Origin: Maribellus maritimus
Lineage (GTDB): Bacteria; Bacteroidota; Bacteroidia; Bacteroidales; Prolixibacteraceae
Length of the DNA stretch: 64,000 nt
Assembly: GCF_022267315.1 (NCBI RefSeq)
Contig: NZ_JAIKLE010000017.1
Location: forward strand, 86,315-150,314
Reading direction: 5' to 3'
Shown here: positions 1 through 10,107 of the stretch, piece after piece
Layout: every line of letters begins with the position of its first letter
Position numbering within the stretch: the first letter of the stretch is position 1
The notes under the pieces: generated by a model
What the model saw: only the letters and a program-made list of their open reading frames with translations
Told to the model about the DNA's origin: nothing
The model's database searches: none
Program-made: the position numbers and the translations under genes

Positions 1-2508
1 TCAATAAGTCAGAATGTTGAATTTGAGGAGATTCCTGTTACCTTGAGAGTAGAAGGAGTGGGAGCTACGAACCTGGATCCCTTGTACAGTTATGATGTGG
101 AAAAGTTATTTTTACCAGTCTTAGATGTTTTCCACCTGCTTCAGATAAAAGCGGAATCCTCGTTAAATATGGACAGGATATCTGGTTTTATGGCAGATGA
201 AAGCAACAAATATATGATAGACAACATAAATAAACAGGTTTTTGCCAATGGGAAAACGTATAATTTAGAAGTTACTGATTTAATAAAAACTGAATTTGGT
301 TTGTATTTAGATCATCAACTGTGGGGAGAGTTATTTGGTTTGTATTGCGATTTTAATTTCAGAAGTCTTACTGTAAATGTTAAACCAGGCTTTGAAGTTC
401 CGGCCATACGGGAAATGCGGCTCAAGCAGTTTCGCGAAAATGTAAATATTCTTAAAGGGGAAGAAAAGGTAGATACATCTATAAACCGCGATTATCATTT
501 TTTAAAGTTCGGAATGGTTGACTGGGCTGTCAGTTCTACACAAAGTACCGCACAATATAACGATACAAGAATCTGGTTGGGAACAGGAGCCGAATTGTTT
601 GGAGGAGAAACAAGCCTGCTGTTAAATTATTCATCCCGCGATGGTTTTAATAACCGAAACCAGCAGTATTACTGGCGTTGGGTGAACAATCAGGCAAAAA
701 TGGCCCGGCAAATCAGGATCGGAAAAATCAGTTCTTCTGCAATTGCATCCATATACGACCCATTGATTGGAATGAGTATTACCAATGCCCCAACAACTTA
801 CCGCCGTTCTTTTGGAGAATATACAATCAATGACTATACAGAACCGGGTTGGACGGTGGAGTTGTATGTAAACAATGTGATTGTTGATTATCAAACAGCT
901 GATGCCTCGGGATTTTATAGTTTTAATGTGCCGCTTGTATACGGAACGTCGCAGGTAAGACTAAAATTTTATGGCCCCTATGGAGAAGAGCGGACAAAAG
1001 AAGAATTTCTTAATATACCGTTTAATTTTTTGCCTGCCGGAGAAATGGAATATACGTTGAGTTCAGGTATTGTTATGGACGGGGATTATTCCAGGTTTGG
1101 CCGCGCAGAAGTAAAGTATGGAGTGAGCCGATTTTTAACAATCGGTGGAGGAATAGAATATCTTTCCTCAATTGCAAATGGAGATAAAATTCCTTTTTTT
1201 TTGGCTTCAGTCACTCCTTTTCCCAACTTTATGTTAACGGGCGAATATGCCGATGGTGTGCGTACAAAAGCGCTTGTAAACTACAGGTTGGCGTCAGGTC
1301 CAATGCTTGAACTTAACTATGTTCTTTATGATAAAGAACAGCAGGCAATAAGGCTCAACTATCTGGAAGAACGTGGCGCAACTTTGTCTGTGCCTTTGAA
1401 TTTTAAATTTTTAAATGGTTACACCCGTTGGTCTTTTAAACAAAATGTATACGAAATGCTTACGTATAACACTGCCGATGTAACTTTTTCATCCTTCTTT
1501 GGCAATGTAAATACAAACATAAGCGCTTACGCCAACTGGTTGGGAGGAAGAGACCCTTATATATACAGTAATCTTGGTTTGGGAATCAGGCTGGGGCATG
1601 GCTTTACAGTCAGACCACAAAGCCAGGTCGACATCACGAATAAAGATATAACTTCTGTAAAAGCAGAGGTTGAGAAACGTATTGCCCGATCGGGATACTT
1701 ATCCGTTTCCGGAGAAGAGAATTTTAGATCCTCTTATCGCAGTTTGCAGTTTTCATTTCGTTGGGATTTTTCTTTTTCTCAGGTTAATTTCTCTGCCCGT
1801 GTTTCCAATAATGAATTTTTGTCGACTCAGGGGGCCCGTGGCAGTTTTGCTTTTGGTGGAGGCAATGGATATATTCATAAAGATAACAGATCGGCAATTG
1901 GGCGATGTGGAATTGCTGTTGTCCCATTTGTAGACATTGATCATGATGGTTTTAAAGATTCGGATGAACCATTTGCTCAAGGATTGAGCATTGGATTGAG
2001 AGGAGGGAGGACTTTAAAAAATCTCCAGGACTCTATAATCAGAGTTGTTGGATTAGAACCATATACAAGTTATGTATTAACGCTCGATGATAAAGGCCTG
2101 GAACAAATTTCGTGGCAGCTGGAGCATAAAAGCTATCGTATTTATACCGATCCAAATCAGTTCAAAAAAGTATATATTCCTGTTTTGCCTATGGGGGAAG
2201 TGAATGGTTGGGTTTATTTGAATGACGACAGGGGGGAAAAAGGCCAGGGACGGATTGTTGTAAACTTTTACAATGCTGACGGAGAAATGGTTGCCTCAAC
2301 AATGACTGAGAGAGACGGCGGCTTTACTTTTTTGGGTTTGCCACCCGGACAATATTATGCTGAAGTGGATAGAGCACAATTGGAAAGTTTAAAAATGAAA
2401 TCAGTACCGGTAAAAACAGACTTTACAATAAAACCTATGGCCATTGGCGACATTGTTTATGATATTCAGTTTGTAATTCAGCGTATCTCTGAAGATATCA
2501 AAGAATAA
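1..2508 (+). CDS. Outer-membrane usher-like protein, 5' end outside window
   Basis: The reading frame is open through base 1, so this is the C-terminal part of a longer protein (at least 835 codons). The visible part starts with a small globular region, followed by a long stretch of alternating short hydrophobic strands, Tyr/Phe/Gly-rich and typical of an outer-membrane beta-barrel. An Ig-like insert lies near residues 270-330 of the visible part. Near the C-terminus are an Asp-rich calcium-type loop (DIDHDGFKDSDEP) and a carboxypeptidase-regulatory-like beta-sandwich with the ending GGFTFLGLPPGQYYAEVD. This order (barrel, inserted E-set, Asp-rich loop, terminal sandwich) resembles ushers of the alternative CS1/TcfC type. 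Inference: it secretes or anchors a surface fibre. A chaperone and pilin partner would lie upstream, outside the window. A different large surface barrel remains possible. No terminator is obvious after the stop. Confidence 0.6.
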   Translation, partial: SISQNVEFEEIPVTLRVEGVGATNLDPLYSYDVEKLFLPVLDVFHLLQIKAESSLNMDRISGFMADESNKYMIDNINKQVFANGKTYNLEVTDLIKTEFGLYLDHQLWGELFGLYCDFNFRSLTVNVKPGFEVPAIREMRLKQFRENVNILKGEEKVDTSINRDYHFLKFGMVDWAVSSTQSTAQYNDTRIWLGTGAELFGGETSLLLNYSSRDGFNNRNQQYYWRWVNNQAKMARQIRIGKISSSAIASIYDPLIGMSITNAPTTYRRSFGEYTINDYTEPGWTVELYVNNVIVDYQTADASGFYSFNVPLVYGTSQVRLKFYGPYGEERTKEEFLNIPFNFLPAGEMEYTLSSGIVMDGDYSRFGRAEVKYGVSRFLTIGGGIEYLSSIANGDKIPFFLASVTPFPNFMLTGEYADGVRTKALVNYRLASGPMLELNYVLYDKEQQAIRLNYLEERGATLSVPLNFKFLNGYTRWSFKQNVYEMLTYNTADVTFSSFFGNVNTNISAYANWLGGRDPYIYSNLGLGIRLGHGFTVRPQSQVDITNKDITSVKAEVEKRIARSGYLSVSGEENFRSSYRSLQFSFRWDFSFSQVNFSARVSNNEFLSTQGARGSFAFGGGNGYIHKDNRSAIGRCGIAVVPFVDIDHDGFKDSDEPFAQGLSIGLRGGRTLKNLQDSIIRVVGLEPYTSYVLTLDDKGLEQISWQLEHKSYRIYTDPNQFKKVYIPVLPMGEVNGWVYLNDDRGEKGQGRIVVNFYNADGEMVASTMTERDGGFTFLGLPPGQYYAEVDRAQLESLKMKSVPVKTDFTIKPMAIGDIVYDIQFVIQRISEDIKE

Positions 2509-2693
2509 GAAATTGCTGTAAGTCAAATAATGAATTTGTTACAGCCTTGGTTTTACCGGTTTAATATTTTCTGTCTCATGTTATTTCGCTTTTTGTCATG
2601 CATCTGTTTTCTGATTCAGTAAGATTATGTTGGATAATATTATTATTACCTTTACAAAATCTAAATCAATTAAAAACTCTTAAAAAGAAAAAA

Positions 2694-3536
2694 ATGCGTA
2701 CACTTTTTTTATCATCAAAAATTTTAATTGTAGCCTTTGTATTGGTGTTATCGGCTTGCAATTCAAAACCCAAAAATCAGGAAGCGGAGCAAAAATCTGC
2801 GGAAACAGCAACTGAAGAGAACTGGATTCAATTATTTAACGGAGAAGATTTAAACGACTGGCAGATAAAATTTACCGGACACGAGTTGGGAGATAATTAC
2901 AACAACACCTTTCGTGTAGAGGATGGTTTACTGCGTGTTCGTTATGATAATTGGGATGAATGGAACGGTGCATTTGGACACATTTTTTACAAAGATGAAT
3001 TTTCGCATTATAAGCTGCGGGTAGAATACCGGTTTGTTGACGAGCAAGTCAAAAACGGTCCGGGATGGGCATTCCGCAACAATGGATTGATGATACACGG
3101 CCAAAGTGCAGAGTCAATGGAATTGGATCAACAATTTCCTACATCAATTGAAGTTCAGTTGCTTGGCGGAATAAACGGGAAAGATGGCTATGATCCGCGT
3201 TCAAATTTAAATCTTTGCACGCCGGGAACCAATGTTGTTATGAACGGTGAATTGATTGAGCAACATTGTACGAACTCAAAATCAGAAACATGTTATGGTG
3301 ATGGATGGGTTACGGCAGAAGTTGAAGTTCACGGTGGTGAAATCATAAGGCATTTTGTAAATGGTGAAGAAGTGATGCATTACGAACAACCACAACTCGA
3401 CCCGCGAGATGCAACCTATGAAAAATTATTACCCGCCGACGGAAATAAATTGATAACAAAAGGAACAATCTCACTACAGGCTGAAAGTCATCCAACCGAT
3501 TTTAGAAAAATTGAATTGCTGGTGCTTGATGAATAA
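2694..3536 (+). CDS. DUF1080 (3-keto-disaccharide hydrolase fold) lipoprotein
   Basis: I chose the ATG at 2694 because it gives a clean lipoprotein signal: MRTLFLSSK, a hydrophobic run, then LSACNS with the lipobox Cys near residue 19. An earlier in-frame start at 2598 would add an unlikely 32-residue leader. The mature part begins LFNGEDLNDWQIKF, the hallmark opening of DUF1080 proteins, which have a concanavalin-like jelly roll. It continues with RVEDGLLRV and a DFRKIELL ending typical of the family. About 280 aa is normal for it. Known members act on, or sit with, periplasmic carbohydrate degradation, and some hydrolyse 3-keto-glycosides. The substrate here is unknown. No sugar-uptake genes are adjacent, so the context does not narrow the role. 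A strong terminator follows. Confidence 0.85.
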   Translation: MRTLFLSSKILIVAFVLVLSACNSKPKNQEAEQKSAETATEENWIQLFNGEDLNDWQIKFTGHELGDNYNNTFRVEDGLLRVRYDNWDEWNGAFGHIFYKDEFSHYKLRVEYRFVDEQVKNGPGWAFRNNGLMIHGQSAESMELDQQFPTSIEVQLLGGINGKDGYDPRSNLNLCTPGTNVVMNGELIEQHCTNSKSETCYGDGWVTAEVEVHGGEIIRHFVNGEEVMHYEQPQLDPRDATYEKLLPADGNKLITKGTISLQAESHPTDFRKIELLVLDE

Positions 3537-3563
3537 TATTTTAGAACTAAACGAAAACATCAT

Positions 3564-3600
3564 AAAGCCGGTTTCTTTGTAAGAGAACCGGCTTTAATTT
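3564..3600 (+). terminator. Rho-independent terminator after the DUF1080 gene
   Basis: Perfect 10-bp inverted repeat (AAAGCCGGTT at 3564-3573 with AACCGGCTTT at 3586-3595), 12-nt loop, T-rich tail. It starts 28 bp after the stop codon. Confidence 0.85.
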
Positions 3601-3976
3601 TGGTCTTTTATAATATAATAGATGAATTTTATTTCTTTTCCGGGATATAAATAATTATACACCCCCTGATTTTGTACCTGCTTTCTTTCTTCGCTACCAC
3701 CAGTAATTATATATCGAGTAGCGTAGCCACCAAAAGACAATTTATATTCTCCCAATATTTCACTGCTTGTTTTATAGAAAGCTCTGGGTTTTACTCCGGG
3801 CTGGCTCCAATAAAAGCAATCCCTGGTTGGATTTATTCGTGTAGTTTGAATGTATAGTTAGTTGTGTTGAATTGAATTTCCTTTCGAACACTAACAATAA
3901 ATAATTTTGAAAGTTATTCGATAAGAAAACTTTTTAAAATTCCATTATATTTAACAAGATTAATTAACCTTTGCTT
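3601..3976. other. Intergenic stretch without a recognisable gene
   Basis: About 375 bases between a terminator and the CotH gene. The only open frame (3672-3857, 61 codons) has no start context, homology or codon character that I recognise. The last 100 bases are AT-rich and probably hold the promoter of the next gene, but I see no clear TAnnTTTG box. Confidence 0.5.
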
Positions 3977-6703
3977 ATGAATTTAAGAACTGTAGCGGTT
4001 GGGTTGAAATTTATTCGTGCTTTTAGTATCGTTTTTTTCGGCCAGTTTACCGGTATACTTTTATGGGCAGGTGAATCGGATTTCATTTTGGATGAGCTGG
4101 CTGTTTTCGAAATTTCAGAAGAAAAATCAGGTATTACATTTAGTCAATCCGGAAATTATTATAAGGAGGCTTTTTACCTTTCTTTATCAACTACTCCGAC
4201 ATCGACAATAATTTTCACCACCGACTGTTCTACTCCAACTATAAATAATGGTACGGTGTATACTGACCCCATCCTAATTGATTCAACCACTATAATAAAG
4301 GCAATTGCTTTTTCAGATACCAATACATCTGAAATGGTTACAAACAGCTATTTATTTGTGTCGAGCGTTAAAGAACAATCGAAAAATCATATTGGATTTC
4401 CTGAAACATGGGGTGGTTCCAAAACCATACCTGCCGATTATGAAGTGGATCCTGAAGTTATAAATGATCCGGAGTACACATTTGAAATTGATTCAGCTTT
4501 TTCAGATCTTCCGTCACTGTCGTTAACCATGGATGTGAATAGTTGGTTTAATCCGGATACCGGAATGTATGTGGGTTATCCAAACTCTGATATTTCAATA
4601 GAAAAAGCAGTAATTGCTGAGTTTATTTTTCCGGAAGAAATTGAAGAAAGTTTTGCTGTTTCCTGCGGTGTGCAAAACCAGGGAGGCACAAGTATTGTAA
4701 ACTGGAAATCACCTAAACAATCAATGAGACTGCTATTTAAAGAAATGTATGGCCCAACCAAATTGAAATATAAACTTTTCCCTGATTCAGAAATAAATTC
4801 AATAAATACACTGGTGGTTGATGCGATGTTAAATTCCACCTGGATTCATCCAACCGACGAAGATCAACGTTTTCATGCGCTTTACCTGCGCGACCAGTTA
4901 ACGTCAGACCTGCAAAACGATATGGGCAGGTTAAGTTTTCACGGAAGATATTTTCATTTGTATCTAAACGGGTTGTATTGGGGAATTTGTAATTTACACG
5001 AAAGGCCCGATGATGCTTTTTTAGCAGAATATCTGGATGCAGAAAGAGAAAAATTTGATGTATTAAAACACAATCCGAATACAGTTGTAGCAGGGACAAA
5101 TAGTTTCTACACGACCATGCTCACAAGTGCGCGGAATGGTTTTTCGGAAGTCAGACAGTTGTTGGATTTTGAGAAATACCTCGATATTTCGGCTTTTATC
5201 GATTACATGCTGTTGAATTTTTATCTGGGAAATTACGACTGGGCGCATCAGAATTTTTATGTTGCAAGAAACCAAACATCAGCAGACGGATTTAGGTTTT
5301 ATCCTTGGGATTCAGAACTTGTTATGCGTTTTGCCGATGTTACCTACGACAACACCGGAAAAAACGATGAAGGCGGACCCACGGAAATTCACAGCTTGTT
5401 AAAAGAAAATGAGGAGTACAGGATGATGTTTGCCGATGCTGTGTACAAACATCTTTTTAATGATGGAGCTTTAACACCTGAAAATTTCAGAAAACGATTT
5501 TTGTTTCGCAAAAGTGAGATTGAAAATGCAATCATTTTGGAGTCAGCCCGGTGGGGAGATTATCGTAAAGACGTTTCGGGAACAACCTACACAAAAAAAG
5601 ATTTCTGGATTCAGGAAGTAAACAGAATTCTGGATGATTACATTCCCAAAAGGCGAGATATTGTTATAGGACAATTAAGAAAAAGCAGCAATAATTTGTT
5701 TCCGAAATACCTGCCTCCGGAGATTGAGGCAAATACCCTGGAAGACGGAGAAATCGAGATAACCTTAAATTCGCAACATGAATCTTTGGGGGAAGTATAT
5801 TTTACTTTGGACGGTACCGACCCGAGAGCAGTTGGCGGAGAAGTAAACGGAGCTGTGTATGCTGACAAATTTGTTGTTGGAAAGACTTTGATTTTGAAAG
5901 CCCGGTTTTATTCTGCGTCAGATAAAACATGGAGTGCTCTCACTGAAGAGAAGTTTGTCTTTGATGATGTTTACGGAGGAGATATAGTAATCAATGAAAT
6001 TATGTATCACCCGGAAGATGATTATCCTGAATTTATTGAGATTATGAATTTTGGAGAAGATCCCGTGAATTTGAAAGGATTTAGATTTTCCGGTGGAATT
6101 AATTATTTGTTCGGCACCAATGAGAATATCAACCCCGATGCCGGGCTTGTACTTACCAACGACAATGTTTTATTTTCCAGAGTATATAAATTTAGTGCTT
6201 TTGGTCAGTTTCAGAAAAATTTGAGCAATAGTGGAGAAACCATTTATCTTACAAACGGGTTTGAGCAATTGATTGATTCTGTTGCCTATTCCGATACTAT
6301 TCCTTGGCCAGAAGAGGCTGATGGAGACGGATATTCTCTCGAATTAAAAGATCCTGAACTGGATAATGCCTTGTGGTCCAGTTGGAGAGTTTCGGAGAAA
6401 ATTTACGGCTCTCCTTATCATCAAAAATCACTGAAAGATACGGATGCTTTTATTTATCCAAATCCTTTTCTGTCGGATATTTATGTTGAGCTTGGAGATG
6501 AAAATCTGGCACAGGAATCATTTAAACTTGAAGTTTACAACCAGTTAGGAGTACGAATAAAAGTCGTTAAGGTCGAAAGTTTTAATGCACAAATTCATGT
6601 TTCGCTGGCGAGTTTACCTTCCGGACTTTACTTTTTTAGATTAATTCCTGATAAAAAATCAATATTTAAATCGCAAATGCTAAAAGCAGTGAAATTGAAA
6701 TAG
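3977..6703 (+). CDS. CotH-family secreted protein with lamin-tail and type IX sorting domains
   Basis: The ATG at 3977 is preferred over a TTG two codons earlier. The roughly 908-aa protein has several modules. An N-terminal export segment is followed by a chitobiase-type beta domain (about residues 50-130, IIFTTDCSTP and IIKAIAFSD). The CotH domain (about 230-560) has the typical segments MRLLFKEMYG, LYLNGLYWGICNLHERPD and FRFYPWDSELVMR. A second chitobiase-type domain (FTLDGTDPR) precedes a lamin-tail domain starting INEIMYHPEDDYPEFIEIMN. The C-terminal IYPNPFLSDIYVEL to GLYFFRLI segment is a type A sorting signal of the type IX secretion system. CotH domains are atypical kinases in known Bacillus members. 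Here the protein is predicted to be exported and attached to the cell surface. Its target is unknown. The gene stands alone. Confidence 0.88.
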   Translation: MNLRTVAVGLKFIRAFSIVFFGQFTGILLWAGESDFILDELAVFEISEEKSGITFSQSGNYYKEAFYLSLSTTPTSTIIFTTDCSTPTINNGTVYTDPILIDSTTIIKAIAFSDTNTSEMVTNSYLFVSSVKEQSKNHIGFPETWGGSKTIPADYEVDPEVINDPEYTFEIDSAFSDLPSLSLTMDVNSWFNPDTGMYVGYPNSDISIEKAVIAEFIFPEEIEESFAVSCGVQNQGGTSIVNWKSPKQSMRLLFKEMYGPTKLKYKLFPDSEINSINTLVVDAMLNSTWIHPTDEDQRFHALYLRDQLTSDLQNDMGRLSFHGRYFHLYLNGLYWGICNLHERPDDAFLAEYLDAEREKFDVLKHNPNTVVAGTNSFYTTMLTSARNGFSEVRQLLDFEKYLDISAFIDYMLLNFYLGNYDWAHQNFYVARNQTSADGFRFYPWDSELVMRFADVTYDNTGKNDEGGPTEIHSLLKENEEYRMMFADAVYKHLFNDGALTPENFRKRFLFRKSEIENAIILESARWGDYRKDVSGTTYTKKDFWIQEVNRILDDYIPKRRDIVIGQLRKSSNNLFPKYLPPEIEANTLEDGEIEITLNSQHESLGEVYFTLDGTDPRAVGGEVNGAVYADKFVVGKTLILKARFYSASDKTWSALTEEKFVFDDVYGGDIVINEIMYHPEDDYPEFIEIMNFGEDPVNLKGFRFSGGINYLFGTNENINPDAGLVLTNDNVLFSRVYKFSAFGQFQKNLSNSGETIYLTNGFEQLIDSVAYSDTIPWPEEADGDGYSLELKDPELDNALWSSWRVSEKIYGSPYHQKSLKDTDAFIYPNPFLSDIYVELGDENLAQESFKLEVYNQLGVRIKVVKVESFNAQIHVSLASLPSGLYFFRLIPDKKSIFKSQMLKAVKLK

Positions 6704-6878
6704 CCTGGTTACTTTCTGCATTCTCCATTTTTTAATATTGTTTCAGTGGAATAAATCACTACAGGTGTGTGCAGTTTATTAGGTGTTCAAAAATAAATTA
6801 GACAATTGTGTTGTAATTTTAATTCAAAATCCGGAACAAATAGGTTGTTATAAATTTTAATTTCAGAATAAATTTAAA

Positions 6879-8930
6879 ATGAAATCAAACAAAAGAACTT
6901 CAGTAGCGGCAATGTATTTATTCGCAATTACTTTTGTTGCTTTGGCTTTTACAAATTGCACAAAAAAAAATGAACCATCCATCCGGACAGATTACATGGA
7001 TTTGTCGATTAACCCCGGAGATGATTTTTACAGATATGTGAACGGAAGCTGGATTAAAAACAACTCAGTTCCGGAAGACCGTTCCAGTTATGGTTCGTTT
7101 GATATTGTGCGAAAGAAACGGGATGCCGATGTAAAAGCTTTGTTGGAGGAAGTGGCTCAAAAGACTGATACTGAAAAAGGCAGCGTAACACAAAAAATAC
7201 GCGATTTTTATGTCACAGCAACGGATACGGTTGAAATTGAATTGCAGGGAATCAGTCCGCTTCAGCCGGAGCTGGATTTAATTGATAATATCAAAACAAG
7301 TCAGGATTTTCAGGATGCCGTTGCACGTTTTCATACATATGGCCTGGACCCTTTATTCGAAGGTGGGGTTATGCAGGATTTGATGAATAGTAAAATATTT
7401 AAATTTTACCTCATGCAGGCAGGAATCGGTTTGCCCGACCGCGATTACTATACCAACCAGGACGCTCGTTCAAAAGAAATACGTGAAGAATATGTAAAAC
7501 ATGTGGCGAAGATGTTTGAACTTGCCGGTCTCGAATCTCAAACAGCACGGGAAAATGCGGAAACAATTATGGGGATTGAGACGCGTTTGGCAGAAAGTTC
7601 AAAAACACGTGTTGAAATGAGAAATATTCCGGCGCTGTATAATAAAATGAGTTTGGAAGAGCTTTCAGAATTGGCTCCCGGATTTAACTGGACTCGTTAT
7701 TTTAACCAAATCAGCGATACCGATTTTGGAGATGTAATAGTAGGTATGCCCCTATTTTTTCAGGAAGTGGGCGAGTTGATGAAAGATGTTCCTGTTGACG
7801 ACTGGAAAGTTTATCTCAAATGGAACCTGATAAATCGTTCTTCAGAGTTTTTAAGCTCCGATTTTGTAAATCAGGATTTTAACTTTTATTCCAAATTTCT
7901 TTCAGGGAGCGAAAAAATAAAACCTCGCTGGGAAAGAGTAGTTGGATTTGCTAATGGTGCATTAGGAGAGCCGCTTGGGGAATTGTATGTGGCAGAATAT
8001 TTTCCGCCGGAATATAAAGCAAAAATGGAAGAGTTGGTTGGGAATTTGAAAAAAGCACTTCGTTTAAGGTTGGAAAATCTTACGTGGATGACCGACTCAA
8101 CAAAACAGGCAGCACTGGCCAAACTTGATGCGATGGGCGTAAAAATTGGGTATCCCGACAAGTGGAAAGACTACTCAAAACTGACAATAGAGACAGATTC
8201 TTATGTTATGAACGTAAGACGTGCCAATTATTTTGCTTATTACGACCAGTTGGACAAATTTGGCAAACCGGTAGACAAATCGGAGTGGGGAATGACGCCG
8301 CAAACAGTAAATGCCGGATATAATCCATTGATGAATGATATTACGTTTCCAGCTGCAATATTACAGCCGCCGTTTTTTTACGCCAACGCCGACGATGCCG
8401 TAAATTATGGTGCTATTGGAATGGCTATTGGTCATGAAATGACACATGGTTTTGATGATCAGGGAAGAAATTTTGATAAAAACGGGAATATGATTGATTG
8501 GTGGACACCAAAAGATGCGGAACAGTTTAACAATCGTACACAACTTTTGGTGGATCAGTACAGCGATTTTACTGTAGGCGACAGTGTACATGTTAACGGC
8601 CATTTATCGCTTGGTGAAAACATTGCGGATTTTGGAGGGTTAACAGTGTCGCTTGAAGCATATAAACTAAGCAAGGAAGGAAAAGCCGCCCCAAAAGATA
8701 TAGAAGGGTTTTCCGATATTCAACGTTTTTTCCTCTCTTATGCACAGGTATGGAAGGGATTAATAAGGGAAAAAGCTTTGTTGCGTTTGGTTCAGGAAGA
8801 TGTACATCCCTGGGGTGAGTTTCGTGTAAACGGAGCTACTTTTAATGTTCCGGAATTTTATGAAGCGTTTAATATTAAACCTGATGATAAATTATATCGT
8901 ACGCAGGAACAGCGACCAGTAATTTGGTAA
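6879..8930 (+). CDS. M13 (neprilysin-like) zinc metallopeptidase, lipoprotein
   Basis: 683 aa, the usual M13 length. The N-terminus has a lipoprotein signal ending FTNCTKK, so the enzyme is probably anchored in the periplasm or outer membrane. The zinc site is clear: HEMTH near residue 519 supplies two His and the catalytic Glu, and ENIADFGG near 581 supplies the third ligand. The opening PGDDFYRYVNGSWIKNN and the ending EFYEAFNIKPDDKLYRTQEQRPVIW are diagnostic. The substrate-contact segment reads VNAGYNPLMNDITFPAAILQPPFF. It likely degrades oligopeptides. The gene is monocistronic, with a terminator directly downstream. Confidence 0.95.
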   Translation: MKSNKRTSVAAMYLFAITFVALAFTNCTKKNEPSIRTDYMDLSINPGDDFYRYVNGSWIKNNSVPEDRSSYGSFDIVRKKRDADVKALLEEVAQKTDTEKGSVTQKIRDFYVTATDTVEIELQGISPLQPELDLIDNIKTSQDFQDAVARFHTYGLDPLFEGGVMQDLMNSKIFKFYLMQAGIGLPDRDYYTNQDARSKEIREEYVKHVAKMFELAGLESQTARENAETIMGIETRLAESSKTRVEMRNIPALYNKMSLEELSELAPGFNWTRYFNQISDTDFGDVIVGMPLFFQEVGELMKDVPVDDWKVYLKWNLINRSSEFLSSDFVNQDFNFYSKFLSGSEKIKPRWERVVGFANGALGEPLGELYVAEYFPPEYKAKMEELVGNLKKALRLRLENLTWMTDSTKQAALAKLDAMGVKIGYPDKWKDYSKLTIETDSYVMNVRRANYFAYYDQLDKFGKPVDKSEWGMTPQTVNAGYNPLMNDITFPAAILQPPFFYANADDAVNYGAIGMAIGHEMTHGFDDQGRNFDKNGNMIDWWTPKDAEQFNNRTQLLVDQYSDFTVGDSVHVNGHLSLGENIADFGGLTVSLEAYKLSKEGKAAPKDIEGFSDIQRFFLSYAQVWKGLIREKALLRLVQEDVHPWGEFRVNGATFNVPEFYEAFNIKPDDKLYRTQEQRPVIW

Positions 8931-8952
8931 ATCATAGAATATTATATTATTT

Positions 8953-8983
8953 AATCCCGTGGAATTTGCCGCGGGATTTTTTG
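8953..8983 (+). terminator. Terminator between convergent genes
   Basis: Stem AATCCCG.GG paired with CC.CGGGATT (8953-8962 with 8969-8978), 6-nt loop, then TTTT. It lies between the M13 peptidase (+) and the EamA permease (-). Confidence 0.75.
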
Positions 8984-8986
8984 GGA

Positions 8987-9919
8987 TCATTTTTTTGCCA
9001 AATTTTTACCCAAGGCTTTTGAGCTTTTCCTATTGGCATAATTTAATGCTAGTAATGACAGTGCAATAAAACTCATTCCAATAATAGAAAAGAGATCAGG
9101 CTTTTCATTGGATATAATTATCCAGCTGAGAATGGCGCCTGATACCGGGATGAGAAATTTCCACACATTTAAAAGCGAAACTTTTACACCCGGGCGTTGC
9201 AAAAGAATATTCCAAATTGTAATGGCTGCCGCTGATAAGAAACTAAGCCAGGTTAGGGCGTAAAAATAAGCTGGCGGGAAAGGTCCGGGCTGAATCCCTT
9301 CTATCGGGATAGAAATCAGAAAAAGCATAAGTCCACCAACCGAAAGAGATGTTGCACTTAACACAATCGGCGAAACTCCTTTTGAATATTTTGAGACCAT
9401 TACATTTGAATATCCGGAAACCAGATTATTCAATAACAATAACCCGATTCCAAGAAGCTCCAGTTCGCCTTTCATTTTTACTTTTGAACGTCCAAGGGTA
9501 ATAATGGCAATTCCTGTAACACCAATTAAAATGCTGGCCGTTTTCAGTGGTGTCATCTTATCATTCTGGAAAGTAAAATGAGCCACAAGTGCAATAAAAA
9601 GCGGAGATGAACCAATTATCATTGCTCCCAGAGAACTGGGTACGAGGTTTAAACCGCTGTAAAAGAGCGCATATTGTGTGAAAATCTGTACGATGGCCAA
9701 AAGTAGTACAAACTTCCAGTGCTTTTTAAGCTCCCGGAAGAATTTGAGCGGTTTTCCAAAATAAATAAAAATGAGAATACCGGATATAAAAAAACGGATA
9801 CCTGCAAATTGAAACGGAGTTTGATATTGCAATCCAATTTTTACACCAACAAAAGCTGTTGACCAAAGCCAGCATGCAAAAATTGCCAGAAATGTGGTAC
9901 TACGTAGAAGATTTTTCAT
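8987..9919 (-). CDS. EamA/DMT-family membrane transporter
   Basis: 310 aa with about ten hydrophobic helices arranged as two EamA repeats of five, the layout of drug/metabolite transporters such as RhaT or YdcZ relatives. The first helix reads FLAIFACWLWSTAFVGVKIG, and the family motif FAGIRFFISG follows. The second repeat begins GIGLLLLNNLVSGYSNV. The C-terminus is lysine-rich and cytoplasmic. The substrate cannot be inferred from sequence and the neighbours give no hint. A second, unrelated-looking member lies at 14369-15268. Confidence 0.88.
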   Translation of the reverse strand: MKNLLRSTTFLAIFACWLWSTAFVGVKIGLQYQTPFQFAGIRFFISGILIFIYFGKPLKFFRELKKHWKFVLLLAIVQIFTQYALFYSGLNLVPSSLGAMIIGSSPLFIALVAHFTFQNDKMTPLKTASILIGVTGIAIITLGRSKVKMKGELELLGIGLLLLNNLVSGYSNVMVSKYSKGVSPIVLSATSLSVGGLMLFLISIPIEGIQPGPFPPAYFYALTWLSFLSAAAITIWNILLQRPGVKVSLLNVWKFLIPVSGAILSWIIISNEKPDLFSIIGMSFIALSLLALNYANRKSSKALGKNLAKK

Positions 9920-10107
9920 CGCTCGACTGTATTTGCAAAGGTGAAAAAAAAGAGTGGATTATTTGAAATTTGACTAAAAAATAGAACGAGGCGTCTAAAA
10001 ATTCAGTTTGACTTTATAAAACCTTATTTAAATTTCCTGTTTATCAAACAAAAATTGGGGTTCAGTACAATTAAAAACTTTAATTTGCATCATCAAAAAT
10101 TTGTCAA

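Noticed and set aside
3672..3857. 61-codon open frame after the DUF1080 gene
   Set aside because: Non-ATG-like start context, unusual residue composition, no recognised family. Probably chance in AT-rich intergenic DNA.
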